From contig CM048852.1 in assembly GCA_026545225.1 (NCBI GenBank), positions 57,419,146 through 57,483,145 on the forward strand: a stretch of 64,000 nt of DNA. The letters run 5' to 3'. The position numbers and the translations under genes are program-made. The DNA is from Cornus controversa. Taxonomy: Eukaryota > Streptophyta > Magnoliopsida > Cornales > Cornaceae. The notes beneath the pieces were generated by a model. The model was not told the DNA's origin and did no database searches. It was given only the letters and a program-made list of their open reading frames with translations. Below, in pieces: positions 61,958 to 64,000 of this stretch (positions are counted from its first letter, which is position 1; each line of letters begins with the position of its first letter).

Positions 61958-63034
61958 ATGTTGAGGCATGTGTATAGCAAGTTATGTTCACATGGAGGTT
62001 ATAAAATTAGGCCTCGGTTGCAACCACAAACAAGTTATTTCCACAGTGGACAGGTATATTCTTGATCTTTTTTATTTTTTTAACCTTACCTACCCTGGAC
62101 CACCCCTCCTCGCTTGACCATTTAAGTCCATGGAGCAAGTTACACTTTTGGATTTTATTTTATCTATTTTAGTTCTCTTGAAATATATTGCTGTATGTAG
62201 AAAAAAAATGGTATTCTATTCAACAATACCATTCAACTCCCACAAGCTTTCCTAACGTATATATTGTAAAGATTGTCTTTTAATCTCAACTATAATTAGT
62301 TGTTGGAATGAAGAGTCAACATGTGTGGTATTACATGCACAATAATTAGCTCTTTGACTTGGCATCCAAATCCTAGTCAAAACCAAAAGGAAATTGAAGA
62401 ATATAACAAAATTCTTGTGAAATTTTTGAAAAAGTTGAAATTTCTTACGAGTAGTTGAGGTTGCAATGGCTCAGATTGTAACAATCTCAGATTTCAATGT
62501 TTATTTAAGATATAAGACCTAGTTAAGAAGACGAAATACCTTTTGTTGTGCTTCTTAGTTATTCCTATGATATTACAGCTTCGTTTAGCACCAAGAAGCT
62601 TTTTTGGGGTAGAGGATTTCCTTGATGATGACAATAGCCGGCCATACACTTACCAGAAGGAGAAGAAATCAAAAAATCCAGACAAGAAGCATGTGTCTTT
62701 TAAACAACGTACAATAGCTTACATGGAACCATTTACACTTGATGTTTTTATCTCAAAGCGGTTTGTTTCAGCCTCACTTACCCACAGGGTAACAAGTAAG
62801 CAGGTTGCAGTTGCTGGTACCAACTCTAAAGACATCAAAGCTGCGCTCAAGTCGCGATCTGATATACCTGCATGTTTAGCCATAGGCCGGATTTTATCTG
62901 AGAGAGCAAGAGAAGCTGATGTGTACACGGCTTCCTATACTCCAAGGGAGAGAGACAAGTTTGAAGGCAAGATTAGAGCGGTTGTACAATCCCTCATAGA
63001 CAATGGGATTGATATTAAAATTTATCTTGATTGA
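61958..63034 (+). CDS. Ribosomal protein uL18 family, probably mitochondrial (183 aa)
   Basis: Two exons, 61958-62053 and 62579-63034, joined in phase 0 (CAG|GTATAT … TTACAG|CTTCGT). Residues 1-32 (MLRHVYSKLCSHGGYKIRPR…) are rich in Arg/Lys/Ser with no acidic residue, like a mitochondrial targeting peptide. Residues ~80-183 match the uL18 (L18p/L5e) fold: FTLDVFISKRFVSASLTHRV, QVAVAGTNSKDIKAAL, DIPACLAIGRILSERARE and the C-terminal helix-strand KIRAVVQSLIDNGIDIKIYLD. In bacteria-type ribosomes uL18 binds 5S rRNA in the central protuberance. A linker of about 45 charged residues lies between presequence and core. Plastid targeting cannot be excluded from sequence alone. The gene appears intact. 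Confidence 0.88.
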
Positions 63035-63225
63035 ACCAGTTGTCCCACCACCCTTTTCTTTTCCAAAAGTTATCTTAGGACCATCGGCAAATGGAGGGTT
63101 GTCATTATTGATTGTAGAAACAAATTCATAGCCTGCAATGTCTATGGTTATTCTCCTTTCCTGCACTTCATAAGTAATGAGTCCTTGTATAAACTCATAG
63201 TTAAGTTTGGCTTGAGTGATAGATC
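63035..63225 (-). CDS. Unrecognised minus-strand reading frame downstream of uL18
   Basis: A minus-strand frame open from about 63225 reads KLNYEFIQGLITYEVQERR, then ITIDIAGYEFVSTINNDN and PPFADGPKITFGKEKGGG. Its composition and word structure look protein-like, but I cannot assign a family. It stays open into the antisense of the uL18 exon, which is probably chance. It could be a decayed exon of a gene lying to the right, a captured fragment, or coincidence within the uL18 3' UTR. Confidence 0.3.
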
Positions 63226-63860
63226 AACCCGAGGCTCTGCTTCAGCTGAATCCTAGCCTAACCAACCTTGCTCAGACTTGGTTCATATAAACATTTTGGA
63301 GACGTGACCTAACTCTAGAGATTTGTTATCGCGTGCTATCACAAGGGGAGTGACACTAAGGTGATATGTGAGGAACTAATTGCGTGTTTAATCTGATTAA
63401 TCGTCTTAAAAGTTCCATAGATGGAAAAATTGATTGGAGGTACGAATGTACAATTTTGTTATTGACCACAAATTTCTGTTTTGGTTCATATTATGTGACT
63501 GACCAGAACTTTGTTGTGGACTTGTGGAGTGACTGAATTTGACTATAGCTATAGTGCCAAATATAACAGTTATTTTGTATTTATTATGTATAACTGTAGA
63601 GGGAAAGTTTCTTGGTGAGTTGAACCTCGATATTCTTAAAGGCTGAGCTTTCTAGCTGAGTTCTTGAAGAGAGCATGAGAATATTTAGTCCATACCTTCT
63701 GATAAAACACTTGGTTCATAGGGGTATATATTTTTTCAGAGAGAGAGAGAGAGAGTTGAAGCTGAGTACTTGGCACTCATTTCATCAACAAGTCACTAAG
63801 TAAAGCCATTAGAAGTTAAGCTTCAACCTAGCTAACAAAATACAGATCAGGAGCTTGATT
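63226..63860. other. Gene-free stretch between two minus-strand frames
   Basis: Ordinary AT-rich sequence with a (GA)n tract at 63739-63754. If the two minus-strand frames belong to one gene, this would be intron. No other feature seen. Confidence 0.4.
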
Positions 63861-64000
63861 TCATTGCTTCTTGTTTCTTTGGTCCCAATACTCATTTTCC
63901 CATATCTCCACTTGCTTTGTTGATTTACCCTTTTCATCAAGGAAGACTTTTAGGGACAGAGAATCATATGGTGGAGGCATAGTGCATGGTACTGCATCAG
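63861..64000 (-). CDS. Possible 3'-terminal exon of a minus-strand gene running off the right edge
   Basis: A minus-strand frame enters from the right edge reading DAVPCTMPPPYDSLSLKVFL, then DEKGKSTKQVEIWENEYWDQ and RNKKQ before a stop near 63863. The hydrophilic, balanced composition looks like a genuine C terminus. I do not recognise the family. The upstream exons would lie beyond the window. Confidence 0.4.
   Translation of the reverse strand, partial: DAVPCTMPPPYDSLSLKVFLDEKGKSTKQVEIWENEYWDQRNKKQ

Overview
The window is nuclear DNA from a dicotyledonous flowering plant. It is AT-rich, and its genes are split by long GT-AG introns packed with transposons and TA/CT/GA microsatellites. Every recognised protein is a plant-type orthologue: a UBC8/10-type E2, a plant-only basic Ser/Pro-rich family, a VSP-type acid phosphatase, V-ATPase subunit E and an organellar uL18. 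Nothing seen allows a species call. An asterid is possible, but that is only an impression.

Layout. (a) 1-3.5 kb: minus-strand gene for a class I ubiquitin-conjugating enzyme, with its last exon off the left edge. (b) 3.6-8.9 kb: repeat block holding an L1-type LINE fragment, three MITE-like elements and a small non-coding LTR element inserted into an older repeat. (c) 9.65-21.98 kb: plus-strand, 11-exon gene for an uncharacterised 514-aa coiled-coil protein, with six consecutive 63-bp exons of which two pairs are a recent tandem duplication. (d) 22.8-29.6 kb: convergent minus-strand gene for a 573-aa basic Ser/Pro-rich protein of the presumed microtubule-associated BPP family. (e) 29.6-41.3 kb: gene-poor stretch with two hAT-like elements, a long-TIR element and many microsatellites. 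(f) 41.3-42.6 kb: secreted HAD-type acid phosphatase. (g) 43.4-50.5 kb: V-ATPase subunit E, six exons, with an RTE-type LINE in intron 2. (h) 50.5-55.3 kb: repeats, including a 1.6-kb long-TIR element. (i) 55.28-60.86 kb: a Ty3/gypsy fossil resembling the CRM clade, with both LTRs and a 5-bp target duplication. (j) 61-63 kb: gene for a probably mitochondrial uL18 ribosomal protein. (k) 63.0-64.0 kb: two unexplained minus-strand reading frames.

The genes do not form a pathway; they are independent housekeeping or cell-biology loci, as is normal for a plant chromosome arm. No gene cluster or new multi-gene system is evident. The most distinctive features are the modular exon structure of the coiled-coil gene, with its exon-pair and 44-residue duplications; a near-perfect ~100-bp inverted repeat in one of its introns; and several transposons with intact target-site duplications (16-bp LINE, 8-bp hAT, 5-bp gypsy). 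Exon boundaries were read by eye from GT/AG sites, phase and protein continuity, not from transcripts.
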